From Natronospira proteinivora (GTDB lineage: Bacteria; Pseudomonadota; Gammaproteobacteria; Natronospirales; Natronospiraceae): a DNA stretch of 64,000 nt. This document shows, piece by piece, positions 8,900 through 18,372 of the stretch. Every line of letters starts with the position of its first letter. Position 1 is the first letter of the stretch. The stretch is taken from the NCBI RefSeq assembly GCF_024170465.1, contig NZ_JALJYF010000001.1, positions 124,001 through 188,000 on the forward strand, given 5' to 3'. Below the pieces are notes generated by a model. The model did not search any database. It was given only the letters and a program-made list of their open reading frames with translations, and was not told where the DNA came from. Made by a program: the position numbers and the translations under genes.

Positions 8900-9573
8900 T
8901 CCAGTGTCTCCTTGTCCCAGGCCAGCTTGAGCGGGGCCTTTAAGGGGGTGTTATCCAGAAGGACGGCTTCGTCCCGCATGCTCAGCCGGCCTTCCACGGC
9001 CAGCTTGATAACCATCGGGTAGAGCATACGTTCTCTGGCACGGGTGCGGGCCTCAAGTTCCTCTGCCGTATCCCCCGGGTAAACCGGCACCTCGGCCTGG
9101 GCAATCACCGGGCCGCCGTCCAGGGCTTCGGTAACAAAATGAATACTGCAGCCGTGAAGGCTTTCCCCGGCCTCCAGGGCCCGTTGATAGGTGTTCAGAC
9201 CCCGGTAGGCCGGGAGCAGGGAAGGGTGGGTGTTGAGCATGCGGCCCTGGTAACGCTCTACGAAAGCCTTGCCCAGAATGCGCATGTAGCCGGCCAGGAT
9301 GATCCAGTCGGGTTGGTAACGATCAATGGCTTCGGCCATGGCCTGTTCATGGCTTTCGCGATCCGGGTGATCCCGGCGGGGAACCGCCACCGCTGCATAA
9401 CCGTGCTCCCGGGCCAGGGTCAGACCATGGGCCTTGGGCCGATCACTGACAACCGCGGCGATCTGGGCCGGCATCCGACCCCGGCCGCAGGCCGTTTCCA
9501 GCGCCTGATAAGTGCTGCCCCGGCCGGAGAGCAGCACCACCAGGGAGGCATTCTCGGGCGAGCGGGGGGTCAC
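8896..9573 (-). CDS. purN: Phosphoribosylglycinamide formyltransferase (PurN)
   Basis: Transfers the formyl group from 10-formyltetrahydrofolate to GAR, the third step of purine synthesis. The 225-residue protein has the catalytic Asn and His in [14 protein letters not shown] (N114, H116) and the Asp in EALDGGPVI (D152). The N-terminal phosphate loop reads [10 protein letters not shown]; most homologues have Asn where Thr stands here. The start overlaps the end of purM by 4 bp, indicating an operon purM-purN-DUF3108. Confidence 0.96.
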   Translation of the reverse strand: MTPRSPENASLVVLLSGRGSTYQALETACGRGRMPAQIAAVVSDRPKAHGLTLAREHGYAAVAVPRRDHPDRESHEQAMAEAIDRYQPDWIILAGYMRILGKAFVERYQGRMLNTHPSLLPAYRGLNTYQRALEAGESLHGCSIHFVTEALDGGPVIAQAEVPVYPGDTAEELEARTRARERMLYPMVIKLAVEGRLSMRDEAVLLDNTPLKAPLKLAWDKETLE

Positions 9574-10598
9574 CGGTATTCAACACCGTCGACGCCGTTC
9601 TTGACCCGGCCAATGCGATAGACCTGTTCACCCTGGGCGGTGAGGCGTTGCAGGGCGGCATCGGCTTCCTCGGCCGGCACGATGACCACCATGCCGATCC
9701 CGCAGTTGAAGGTTCGGCGCATCTCCGCTATTTCAATATCCCCGGCTTCCTGCAGCCACTGGAACAGCGGCGGCAGGGGCCAGGCATTGCCGTCCAGCTC
9801 CACACCCAGGCCTTTTGGCAGAACCCGGGGAATATTCTCGGTGAGACCGCCACCGGTGATGTGGGCGGCGCCATGGACCCGGCCATTTCGGAATAGATCC
9901 AGCAGGGCGCGGACATAGATGCGGGTGGGGGCCAAAAGCGCCTCTTTCAGGGGCCGGCCGTCGATCTCCACCGAATCGGCATCGTCTGATTGCTCAAGAA
10001 TCTTGCGAACCAGGGAGTAGCCGTTGGAGTGCACCCCGCTGGAACCCAGGCCGAGGACCACATCCCCGTCCTGGATCCGGCTACCATCGATGATCTCATC
10101 CTTCTCTACGATGCCCACGGTGAAACCGGCCAGATCGTAGTCGCCGTCCTGGTACATGCCGGGCATTTCCGCCGTTTCACCCCCGATCAGGCCGGCCCCG
10201 GCCTGACGGCAGCCCTCGGCAATGCCCTTGACCACCGATTCGGCCACATCAACGTCCAGCTTGCCGGTGGCGTAGTAGTCCAGGAAAAACAGGGGTTCGG
10301 CGCCCAGGACCACGATGTCGTTGACGCACATGGCGACAAGATCAATGCCCACCGTATCGTGCCGGCCTGTTTCCAGGGCCAGGCGCAGTTTGGTGCCCAC
10401 CCCGTCGGTGCCCGAGACCAGGACGGGCTTGCGATAGCCCTCCGGCAACTCGAACAGGCCGCCGAAGCCGCCCAGGCCGGTTACCACCCCGTCCCGGCGG
10501 GTGGCGGCCACGGCCGGGCCAATGCGTTTTACCAGCTCTTCCCCGGCATCGATGTCGACACCGGCATTACGGTAGGTCAAGGGGCGTTTGCTGCTCAT
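9570..10598 (-). CDS. purM: Phosphoribosylformylglycinamidine cyclo-ligase (AIR synthetase)
   Basis: ATP-dependent closure of FGAM to AIR, the fifth step of purine synthesis. I chose the ATG at 10598 (342 residues, [16 protein letters not shown]) because GGAAG stands 8 nt upstream; an ATG six codons earlier (10616) has no clear ribosome site. The family signatures [10 protein letters not shown] and [13 protein letters not shown] are present, and the length matches E. coli PurM (345). It heads the leftward purM-purN operon and is divergent from the DUF2066 gene. Confidence 0.96.
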   Translation of the reverse strand: MSSKRPLTYRNAGVDIDAGEELVKRIGPAVAATRRDGVVTGLGGFGGLFELPEGYRKPVLVSGTDGVGTKLRLALETGRHDTVGIDLVAMCVNDIVVLGAEPLFFLDYYATGKLDVDVAESVVKGIAEGCRQAGAGLIGGETAEMPGMYQDGDYDLAGFTVGIVEKDEIIDGSRIQDGDVVLGLGSSGVHSNGYSLVRKILEQSDDADSVEIDGRPLKEALLAPTRIYVRALLDLFRNGRVHGAAHITGGGLTENIPRVLPKGLGVELDGNAWPLPPLFQWLQEAGDIEIAEMRRTFNCGIGMVVIVPAEEADAALQRLTAQGEQVYRIGRVKNGVDGVEYR

Positions 10599-10748
10599 GA
10601 ATGCTTCCAGTTTCATCGCTTTAGGTGGCCGCCGGGCGGTCTGCCTGGGCGCGCGGCTGTGGTATTGTACATGAGCTTGGGTGGGGCCCGGCAGGGCCGG
10701 AACACGTCATTACCGCCCCTAATGGACTGCGAGTACGGAAATAGCCTG

Positions 10749-11843
10749 ATGAATCGATATATTGCCTTCCAATGGATGGGCCTGCTGATGCTGGCCCTGT
10801 TTTGGCTATCGGCGCCTGTTCAGGCCGCCGGGGTCAGCGGGGATGCCTTGTACGAGGCGGAAGTGACGGTGCCTGACCGGAGCGATGCCAGTCGGCAGGA
10901 AGGGACCCGCCAAGCCGGACAGCGGGTGCTGACCCGAATTACCGGGGAGCGTGACCCCGAGTCGCAGGAATCCCTGGCCACGCTGGTGGAAGCCATGCCG
11001 CGGCTGGTGGAGCGCTTCAGCATTCAGTCCCGCGAGGATGAACTGATTCTGTCGGTCAGCTTTGACGCCGAGGCCGTGGATCGCCTGGTGCGTCAGGCCG
11101 ATGCGCCATTGTGGGGGCGGGAACGCCCGCGCGCCCTGGTGTGGCTGGCGGTCAGGGATGGCCGGGATCGTGACCTGCTGACCGAAGATGAGGTTCGTGA
11201 GCAGGCCGGTTCAGTGCTGGATGCCGCGCAAGAGCGGGGTTTGCCCCTACTGTTTCCCATCATGGACCTGGAAGACCGGGCCGCAGTGGATTTTGCCGAT
11301 ATCTGGGGCGGCTTTGATGAGCGGGCGCTGGAGGCCTCCGCTCGTTATGGGCCCAATGCCATCCTGATTGGCCGGGTGGATCGGGCTTCCGGTGATCGCT
11401 GGGAAGGCCGCTGGACGCTTTACCAGCCGGATGGTTCGGTGCGTTGGCGCGGCAGCCTGGCAGACCGAGAGGAAGTCCTTGGAGATGGCATCCACGAGAT
11501 GGCCGATCGTCTGGCCCGGCGCTTTGCCGTTCGTGGCGGGGTTGGTAGTGATGATGAGGTTCGCTTGCGGATTCAGGGCCTGGGCGAGCTGGAGGATTAT
11601 GTCCGAGTGGAACGGCATTTGCGGGGGCTGACCCCGGTGGAGCAGATTCGTCTGGAGTCCCTGCAAAGCGATACGGCCATTTTTCGGATTCAGGCCCGGG
11701 GTGGTCGCCAGAGCCTGGAACAGGCAATTGAGCTGGGTGATCGCCTCGCGCGGGTCGACGGCAGCGCCGCGACGGATGAAGATCAAGTCACCGCTGGCCT
11801 GATCCCGGTGGAAGCCATGCCAACCTACCGGGTGCGACCATGA
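10749..11843 (+). CDS. DUF2066 domain-containing secreted protein
   Basis: Family of unknown function, widespread in gammaproteobacteria beside purM and hda. I took the ATG at 10749, giving 364 residues with a signal peptide (hydrophobic residues 8-22, cleavage likely after VQAA). The same frame is open much further upstream, but that part is antisense to purM and not coding-like. The mature part is rich in Arg, Asp and Glu, with no membrane segment. It overlaps the next gene by 4 bp (ATGA), so it forms an operon with the phosphatidyltransferase and hda. Confidence 0.85.
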   Translation: MNRYIAFQWMGLLMLALFWLSAPVQAAGVSGDALYEAEVTVPDRSDASRQEGTRQAGQRVLTRITGERDPESQESLATLVEAMPRLVERFSIQSREDELILSVSFDAEAVDRLVRQADAPLWGRERPRALVWLAVRDGRDRDLLTEDEVREQAGSVLDAAQERGLPLLFPIMDLEDRAAVDFADIWGGFDERALEASARYGPNAILIGRVDRASGDRWEGRWTLYQPDGSVRWRGSLADREEVLGDGIHEMADRLARRFAVRGGVGSDDEVRLRIQGLGELEDYVRVERHLRGLTPVEQIRLESLQSDTAIFRIQARGGRQSLEQAIELGDRLARVDGSAATDEDQVTAGLIPVEAMPTYRVRP

Positions 11844-12400
11844 GTTTGCGCTGGCTGCCTAATGCCTTGAGCCTCCTGCGCTTGCTGTTGATCCCGCCCA
11901 TGATCGGGCTACTGCTTAATGATGCCTATTTCTGGACCCTGGTGCTGTTCGCCCTGGCCGGCATCTCCGATGGTGTGGATGGCTGGCTGGCCAAGCGTTT
12001 TGGCTGGCAGAGCCGTCTTGGTGCGCTGTTGGATGCTGCGGCCGACAAGCTCTTGATGGCCTCGGTGTTCATTACGCTGGGCTGGATCGGCTTGGTTCCG
12101 GTCTGGTTGGTGGCCCTGGTCTTTGTCCGTGACCTGTGGATTGTCCTGGGAGCCTGGTATAACCGGCATCATTTGGCCAACTTTCGGGTCACCCCGCGGT
12201 TGACCAGCAAGATCAATACGGCCGTGCAGGTGGGTTTTGTGCTGGTGGTGATTGCGGATGCCGCCTGGAACCTGCTCAATGAATCCTTGATGGCCGGTGC
12301 GGTGACCGTGGCCACCCTCTCCGTGGTGGTCAGCGGCCTGGATTACCTTCAGGACTGGCTGCGTCGCATTGGCCGGGCCGGCCGCCGGGAGCAGGCATGA
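11840..12400 (+). CDS. CDP-alcohol phosphatidyltransferase family protein (PgsA-like)
   Basis: Membrane enzyme that moves a phosphatidyl group from CDP-diacylglycerol to an alcohol. The 186-residue protein has several helices and the family motif near residues 43-71 (DGVDGWLAKR, then GALLDAAAD). The usual DGxxAR is DGWLAK, and LDPxAD is LDAAAD, variants seen in this subfamily. The acceptor alcohol cannot be told from sequence: glycerol-3-phosphate (PgsA) or phosphatidylglycerol (cardiolipin synthase) are options. It overlaps neighbours by 4 bp on both sides. Confidence 0.88.
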   Translation: MSLRWLPNALSLLRLLLIPPMIGLLLNDAYFWTLVLFALAGISDGVDGWLAKRFGWQSRLGALLDAAADKLLMASVFITLGWIGLVPVWLVALVFVRDLWIVLGAWYNRHHLANFRVTPRLTSKINTAVQVGFVLVVIADAAWNLLNESLMAGAVTVATLSVVVSGLDYLQDWLRRIGRAGRREQA

Positions 12401-13110
12401 GTCCAGCCGCCATGGGTACTCAGCTGCCTCTGGGCGTCACCCTGCCACTGGAGACCCGATTGCGGGATTTTGTTCCGGGCAGTAACGGCGAGGCATTGGC
12501 CGCCGCCGAGGCCGTGGCGGAAGGCCGGCTCAGTGGTTGTTTGTATTTTGCCGGGTCGGCGGCCAGCGGCAAGTCCCACCTGCTGCAGGGGATTTGCCGG
12601 CAAGCCCATGGCGCCGGCCAGATGACCGCCTATCTGCCGCTCTCGGACAAGGCCCTCAGGGACCCGGAGTTGCTCCAGGGCTGGGACGGTTTTGACCTGG
12701 TCTGCATCGATGACCTGGACGCCATGGTGGGGGATTTCGCCTGGGAGCGGGCGCTGTTTCGCCTCTACGAGGGGATTAAGGAGCAGGCCGGCAGCCTAGT
12801 GGTGACGGCCAAGGACCTACCGGGCAATCTGGGCCTGGATCTGCCCGACCTGGCCTCCCGCTTGGCATCCGGGCCGGTCTATCAGCTGAGTCCGCCCGAT
12901 GATCAGACCCTGGCGGTTGCCTTGACACAGCGCATGGAACGCCAGGGGTTGGTTCTGCCCGAGGAGAGCGCCCGCTGGTTGCTACGCCGCGCCCGGCGAG
13001 ACATGCATACCCTGATGGCGCTGGCCGATCGCCTGGATCGCCTCTCCCTCAGTGCTCAGCGGCGCCTGACCATCCCCTTCCTGCGGGAGGCCCTGGACCC
13101 CGAACTCTAG
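12397..13110 (+). CDS. hda: DnaA regulatory inactivator Hda
   Basis: DnaA-like AAA+ protein that, bound to the sliding clamp, stimulates ATP hydrolysis by DnaA after initiation. The N-terminus TQLPLGVTL (residues 8-16) matches the clamp-binding motif of the family. Walker A reads GSAASGKSH near residues 53-61 and a Walker B-like CIDDLDAM lies near residue 107. The C-terminal DNA-binding domain of DnaA is absent, as expected, and the 237-residue length fits. It is the last gene of the DUF2066 operon and converges on the DUF2069 gene. Confidence 0.94.
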   Translation: MSPAAMGTQLPLGVTLPLETRLRDFVPGSNGEALAAAEAVAEGRLSGCLYFAGSAASGKSHLLQGICRQAHGAGQMTAYLPLSDKALRDPELLQGWDGFDLVCIDDLDAMVGDFAWERALFRLYEGIKEQAGSLVVTAKDLPGNLGLDLPDLASRLASGPVYQLSPPDDQTLAVALTQRMERQGLVLPEESARWLLRRARRDMHTLMALADRLDRLSLSAQRRLTIPFLREALDPEL

Positions 13111-13140
13111 CCTCGATTTTCGGGGTATCACCAAGCCGCC

Positions 13141-14102
<962 letters not shown>

Positions 14103-14447
14103 TTACTCCAAAATTTCCAGGACATCTTCGGGAGGGCGTCCGAGCCGGGCCCGCTGGCCCCGGACCACGATGGGGCGTTGAATCAGGCGGGGTTCTCGAG
14201 ACATGGCCTCAATCAGAGTCCGTTCATCGGCCTGATCAAGACCGGCTCCCTTGAAGGCGGTTTCGTTTCGGCGTACCAGGTCCTTGGCTTGCATGCCCAG
14301 TTTCTGAAGCAACACTTCCAGGGTTTCGGGGGCGGGAGGGTGTTTCATATAGTCGATAATTTCCGCCTGAAACCCGGCTTCTTCGATCAGTTTCAGAGTA
14401 GCCCGGGACTTGGAACAACGGGTGTTATGGTAAATTGTAACCGGCAT
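14103..14447 (-). CDS. arsC: Arsenate reductase family protein (glutaredoxin-dependent, ArsC)
   Basis: A 114-residue thioredoxin-fold protein of the ArsC/YffB family. I chose the ATG at 14447 with GAGGA just upstream; nine upstream codons in the same frame are unlikely to be translated. The catalytic Cys lies in HNTRCSKSR near residue 11, and the C-terminal QRPIVVRGQRARLGRP supplies the conserved arginines. Placement in the conserved housekeeping order arsC-wrbA-DUF2069, not with arsR or arsB, leaves the true substrate open. Confidence 0.9.
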   Translation of the reverse strand: MPVTIYHNTRCSKSRATLKLIEEAGFQAEIIDYMKHPPAPETLEVLLQKLGMQAKDLVRRNETAFKGAGLDQADERTLIEAMSREPRLIQRPIVVRGQRARLGRPPEDVLEILE

Positions 14448-14747
14448 TATCCATTCCTCGCCAAAAAACACCAAAAAATACTGGCTTGACCACGGCTTAG
14501 GCCGCTGCTAGTTTTCTAAAACAGGTGCATAATAGGCACTCATCACCTGGGGCTCAATGTACGGACTGCTGATTCTTCAGAAAGTACACCAAGGGATGGA
14601 TTCCAAGATCCTGAAATGGTTTGGCTTAACCGCGCCATTTTCTTGACTTGGGAAAAATGGCGATGCTACTTTCGCACCCGTATGGACGTTAAAATTTTGG
14701 TTCCTTAGAACGGACAGAATAACAAGCGCACTCAGGAGTTGTTCCAA
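14448..14747. other. Non-coding interval between arsC and the LysM lipoprotein gene
   Basis: This 300-bp gap between divergent genes is more AT-rich than its surroundings, as expected for a double promoter region. I see one plausible rightward promoter (14643-14672) and no conserved RNA structure or gene. Confidence 0.6.
14643..14672 (+). promoter_or_regulatory. Possible sigma-70 promoter of the LysM lipoprotein gene
   Basis: TTGACT (14643-14648) and TGC-TACTTT (-10 at 14667-14672, with an extended TG) are separated by 18 bp, about 75 bp before the ATG. Assigned by eye; the -10 matches four of six consensus bases. Confidence 0.35.
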
Positions 14748-15497
14748 ATGATCAAGCTTTCCCGCAAACACGCAGTAATTCTGGCGCTTGCCGCCGGTAT
14801 GGCGGTGGGTTGTCAGACCGCACCCGACGAGCCTGAAATCGACGAGGAAGCTCGCGATATGGCCCGTCAGGCCATCGAAGATGCCCGTTCGGTCATCGGT
14901 TCTGCTGAAGAGCCCTGCACGGACACCGGCAATGCCACCACTTATCTGGAGCGTGCCGAAGAAGCCAAGACCGACGAAGAGTTCGAGCAGGCTCAGGAAT
15001 ATGCCGAGCGTGCCTCCCAGGAAGCACGCAGCGCGATGGACGAGTGCTATGCCGACAAGGCAGGTGAGTACATTGAGAAGGCCAAGACCTTCACCAATCT
15101 GAGTTCCGATCAGCGTGATCGTCTGAGTCGTGCTGAACGGGATTACGACCAGGGCAACTACCGGGATGCCTACGAGCGTGCCCGCTCCCTGGTGTCCGAG
15201 CTGAAGGCCGCCACCATGAACTACACCGTGGAACGTGGTGACAGCCTGTGGCGGATCTCCGGCCATTCCGACGTCTATGACGATCCCTACCAGTGGCCGC
15301 TGATCTATCGTGCCAACAGCGACAAGATCGACGATGCTGATCTGATCCATCCGGACCAGGAGTTCAAGATCTACAAGCATCCCACCGAGTCCGCCCGTGA
15401 CCACGCTGTGGATCATGCCCGCAACCGTGGCGAGTGGCAGATTGGTCGAGTGGAAGATTCCGATCGTGACTATCTGCGCGAAGCCGACGACCGTTAA
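14748..15497 (+). CDS. LysM domain lipoprotein (DUF4398-like)
   Basis: Predicted envelope lipoprotein that binds peptidoglycan. I chose the ATG at 14748 with CAGGAG 9 nt upstream, giving 249 residues. The signal peptide ends in the lipobox AVGC with the lipidated Cys at about residue 22. A helical, acidic, Ala/Glu-rich region resembling DUF4398 follows (about residues 30-155). A LysM domain comes next (YTVERGDSLWRISG to HPDQEFKI, about residues 160-208), and the tail is charged. It is a single gene with its own promoter candidate and a strong terminator 27 bp after the stop. Composition is very rich in Asp, Glu and Arg. Confidence 0.88.
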   Translation: MIKLSRKHAVILALAAGMAVGCQTAPDEPEIDEEARDMARQAIEDARSVIGSAEEPCTDTGNATTYLERAEEAKTDEEFEQAQEYAERASQEARSAMDECYADKAGEYIEKAKTFTNLSSDQRDRLSRAERDYDQGNYRDAYERARSLVSELKAATMNYTVERGDSLWRISGHSDVYDDPYQWPLIYRANSDKIDDADLIHPDQEFKIYKHPTESARDHAVDHARNRGEWQIGRVEDSDRDYLREADDR

Positions 15498-15523
15498 TCG
15501 GACGCTTCAATCGGAAGTAGTGG

Positions 15524-15551
15524 AAAAGGGCCCTTCGGGGCCCTTTTCTTT
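15524..15551 (+). terminator. Rho-independent terminator
   Basis: A 10-bp perfect stem (15524-15533 with 15538-15547) is closed by a TTCG tetraloop and followed by a T-rich tract. It lies 27 bp after the LysM lipoprotein stop. Because the stem ends in four A-T pairs it could also work in the other direction. Confidence 0.92.
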
Positions 15552-15651
15552 TGCCGGTCTCATCGCCATGATTTTCTTATCAGGGCCGCAAGCTGGCTTG
15601 ACGTAATGGGGTTTGCAGCAGCGTGAACCAAATGAGTGAGAGGGCAAGGCA

Positions 15652-15927
15652 ATGGCTGACATCGTGAGCAAACGATTTCTGGTCTCCGGCAAGGTGCAAG
15701 GCGTGTTTTTCAGGGCCAGTACCCGGGAGCAGGCCAATCAGCTCGGGGTCTCGGGCTGGGCCAGGAATCTGCCGGATGGCCGGGTGGAAGTGGTCGCGGC
15801 CGGTGATCCCGGGGCGGTTTCGGCCCTGGAGGAGTGGCTGTGGCAGGGCTCACCCGCAGCGGACGTGGATAATGTCGAAGCCCAGCACAGCGATGAGCAG
15901 CCATCGGGCCGCTTTTCCATTGCCTGA
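15652..15927 (+). CDS. acyP: Acylphosphatase
   Basis: Small enzyme hydrolysing carboxyl-phosphate bonds. The 91-residue protein has the signature GKVQGVFFRAST with catalytic Arg at residue 21 and the second motif GWARNLPDGRVEV with catalytic Asn at residue 39. Full length for the family. It converges on the lytic transglycosylase gene, with only four bases between the stops. Confidence 0.95.
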   Translation: MADIVSKRFLVSGKVQGVFFRASTREQANQLGVSGWARNLPDGRVEVVAAGDPGAVSALEEWLWQGSPAADVDNVEAQHSDEQPSGRFSIA

Positions 15928-15931
15928 TGCT

Positions 15932-16507
15932 CTATTTGTGCCAGCGTTCGGCCAAGGCGGTGTAGACCAGGCTGGGGTAACGCATGCTGCCCAGGCTGCC
16001 GTTGTAGCGCGCCAAGGCCCGGGTCAGATTGCCGTCTTCCTTGTCCAGATAATGGCGCAGAATGGTGCAGCCGAAGCGCAGGTTGGTGGCGATATCAAAA
16101 AGATTGTCGTCAGGTCGCCCGATCTCCTCCAGCCAGAAGGGCATGATCTGCATTAACCCCCGGGCGCCCACCACCGAGATGGCAAAGCGATCGAAATTGC
16201 TTTCCACCTGGATCACCGCCAGAACCAGCTCCGGGTCCAGATCCACGCGGGCGGCTTCGGCGTGAACTTTCCTCAGTATTCGTAGACGTTTTTCTTCATT
16301 GGAAATGATGGGCGCCAGGCGATCGGACATGTCCATCAGCCAGACTTGGGCCTCGAAGCGATCTTCGAAGCTGCTGCTTTCTTCCACCGCTTCCTTGAGG
16401 GCCTGTCTCAGGTCTTCATCCACGTCCTGTTGGTTGCCGGCCTGGACCGTACACCAGCCGCCAAGCAGGCAGAGCAGCAGCACGACTCGGCGCAGCACGG
16501 ATGACAT
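15932..16507 (-). CDS. SLT-family lytic transglycosylase
   Basis: Cleaves peptidoglycan glycan strands with formation of 1,6-anhydro ends. I took the ATG at 16507 (191 residues): the protein then opens with a signal peptide (MSSVLRRVVLLLCLLGG, cleavage near VQAG), and the start lies just after the proS stop. The catalytic Glu is in VIQVESNFD (about E102), followed by GARGLMQIMP and ARYNGSLG, the SLT motifs. It is a minimal form with little beyond the catalytic domain, co-transcribed behind proS. Confidence 0.9.
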   Translation of the reverse strand: MSSVLRRVVLLLCLLGGWCTVQAGNQQDVDEDLRQALKEAVEESSSFEDRFEAQVWLMDMSDRLAPIISNEEKRLRILRKVHAEAARVDLDPELVLAVIQVESNFDRFAISVVGARGLMQIMPFWLEEIGRPDDNLFDIATNLRFGCTILRHYLDKEDGNLTRALARYNGSLGSMRYPSLVYTALAERWHK

Positions 16508-16511
16508 GATC

Positions 16512-18218
16512 CTAGTCTCCGAGTTTTCCCACCAGGGTGTCCACAATCCCAGCATAGTCCAGTTCCCGGTTCTCGCTATCCCGCCGGCCGCGGTATTCCA
16601 CCTTGCCATTGGCCAGGGATTTCTTGCCGATCACCAGTCGATGGGGAATGCCGATCAGCTCCGCATCGGCGAATTTCACCCCGGGACGGGCATCCCGGTC
16701 ATCCAGCAGTGCCTCCACGCCGGCACCCTGGAAGGCATCGTGGAGTGATTCGGCCGCTTCACGGACGGCCTCATCCCGATCCATGCCGATGCCGATGATT
16801 ACCACCTGGAAGGGGGCGATGGGTTGCGGCCAGATAATGCCCTGTTCATCGTGATTCTGTTCGATGGCGGCGGCCACGATGCGACTGACGCCGATCCCGT
16901 AACAACCCATGTGCATGGGCACGTCCTTGCCGGATTCATCCAGCACGGTGGCGTTCATGGAGTCGCTGTACTTGGTGCCCAGCTGGAAGATGTGTCCCAC
17001 CTCAATGCCCCGGCTGGAGCGTAGGGTGCCCTGGCCCTCGGGGGCCGGTTCTCCGGCCCGGGCCAGCCGCAGATCGGCGGTGGCCGGCAGGGCCACGTCC
17101 CGGTCCCAGTTGAGATTGATCCAGTGCATATCCTTCTCATTGGCACCGGAGGAGAAGTTGCTGGCCGTGGCTGCACGATGATCCACTCGCACGGCAAGAC
17201 CCTCCGGCAGGCCGATGGGGCCGATGAAGCCCTTGGGCACGCCGGTGGCTTTGAGCGCCTCTTCCCCCGTGGCCAGGCGGACGTCTTCGGCATCCAGGGC
17301 CCGGGCGGCCTTGATCAGGTTGAGCTCGTCGTCGCCGCTGATGAATAGCACGGCCGGTTCCTCGTCGGCCATCACCACCACGGATTTCACAATCCGGTCC
17401 AGGGGCAGGTTCAGATGCTTGGCCTGGGCCGCCACGGTTTCGGTATCCGGGGTGGCCTGCTTGCTGGCCTCGGCCGGAGCCTGTGGCTCGATGACCGGAC
17501 CGGGGCTGGTGGCCAGTTCGGTGTTGGCGGCGTAATCCCCCTGGTCGGCGGAGAGGATTTCATCCTCACCGGAGTCGGCCAATACATGGAATTCGCGGGA
17601 GACACTGCCACCAATGCTGCCGCTGTCGGCATCCACCGAGCGAAAGCTCAGGCCCAGGCGTTCGAAAATGCGGTTATAGGCATCGAACATGGCCTGATAG
17701 CCCTCGGCCAGGGAGGCCTGGTCGATGTGGAAGGAATAAGCATCCTTCATGAGGAATTCCCGGGCCCGCATCACACCGAAGCGCGGCCGAATCTCGTCGC
17801 GGAACTTGGTCTGGATCTGATAGAAATTCACCGGCAGCTGGCGGTAGCTTCGCAACTCATTTCGGGCCATGTCGGTGATGACTTCTTCATGGGTCGGGCC
17901 GAAGCAGAACTCCCGCTCATGGCGGTCCTTGAGGCGCAGCAGTTCCGGCCCATAGGCCTCCCAGCGGTCGGATTCCCGCCACAATTCGGCCGGCTGGACG
18001 GCGGGCATCATCAGCTCCACGGCGCCTGCGCGGTTCATTTCCTCTCGCACCACTTGCTCTACACGCCGCAATACCTTCAACCCCAAGGGCAGCCAGGTAT
18101 ACAGGCCCGAGGCCAGGCGGCGGATCATGCCCGAGCGCAGCATCAGCTGGTGGGAGATGATTTCGGCGTCGGCCGGAGTTTCCTTCAGGGTAAACAGGGG
18201 AAATTGGGAAACGCGCAT
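16512..18218 (-). CDS. proS: Prolyl-tRNA synthetase
   Basis: Class II synthetase charging tRNA-Pro. I chose the ATG at 18218 (568 residues, MRVSQFPLFTLKET), the canonical bacterial N-terminus; the frame continues 54 codons further upstream without family similarity. Motif 2 (RDEIRPRFGVMRAREFLMKDAY broadly near residues 145-165), the long editing (INS) insertion between motifs 2 and 3, motif 3 (GCYGIGVSR near residue 445) and the C-terminal anticodon-binding domain are all in order. It is divergent from the KARI-like gene. Confidence 0.97.
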   Translation of the reverse strand: MRVSQFPLFTLKETPADAEIISHQLMLRSGMIRRLASGLYTWLPLGLKVLRRVEQVVREEMNRAGAVELMMPAVQPAELWRESDRWEAYGPELLRLKDRHEREFCFGPTHEEVITDMARNELRSYRQLPVNFYQIQTKFRDEIRPRFGVMRAREFLMKDAYSFHIDQASLAEGYQAMFDAYNRIFERLGLSFRSVDADSGSIGGSVSREFHVLADSGEDEILSADQGDYAANTELATSPGPVIEPQAPAEASKQATPDTETVAAQAKHLNLPLDRIVKSVVVMADEEPAVLFISGDDELNLIKAARALDAEDVRLATGEEALKATGVPKGFIGPIGLPEGLAVRVDHRAATASNFSSGANEKDMHWINLNWDRDVALPATADLRLARAGEPAPEGQGTLRSSRGIEVGHIFQLGTKYSDSMNATVLDESGKDVPMHMGCYGIGVSRIVAAAIEQNHDEQGIIWPQPIAPFQVVIIGIGMDRDEAVREAAESLHDAFQGAGVEALLDDRDARPGVKFADAELIGIPHRLVIGKKSLANGKVEYRGRRDSENRELDYAGIVDTLVGKLGD

Positions 18219-18372
18219 TACTGCCCCTTTGATTGCGGCGATGGATGAATTCTTGGGAAAGCCACCGCATTTTAACGCCCTGGGGCGGTCGGGGACAGTC
18301 CCGAGGCTTGATTCGGGTCCAATGGCGCAGTAGCTTACCTCGCCTTCCCCTTGGCGATGGAGCCAGGCAAGC

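Noticed and set aside
9990-10748. Upstream extension of the DUF2066 frame
   Set aside because: It is antisense to purM; the ATG at 10749 gives a proper signal peptide.
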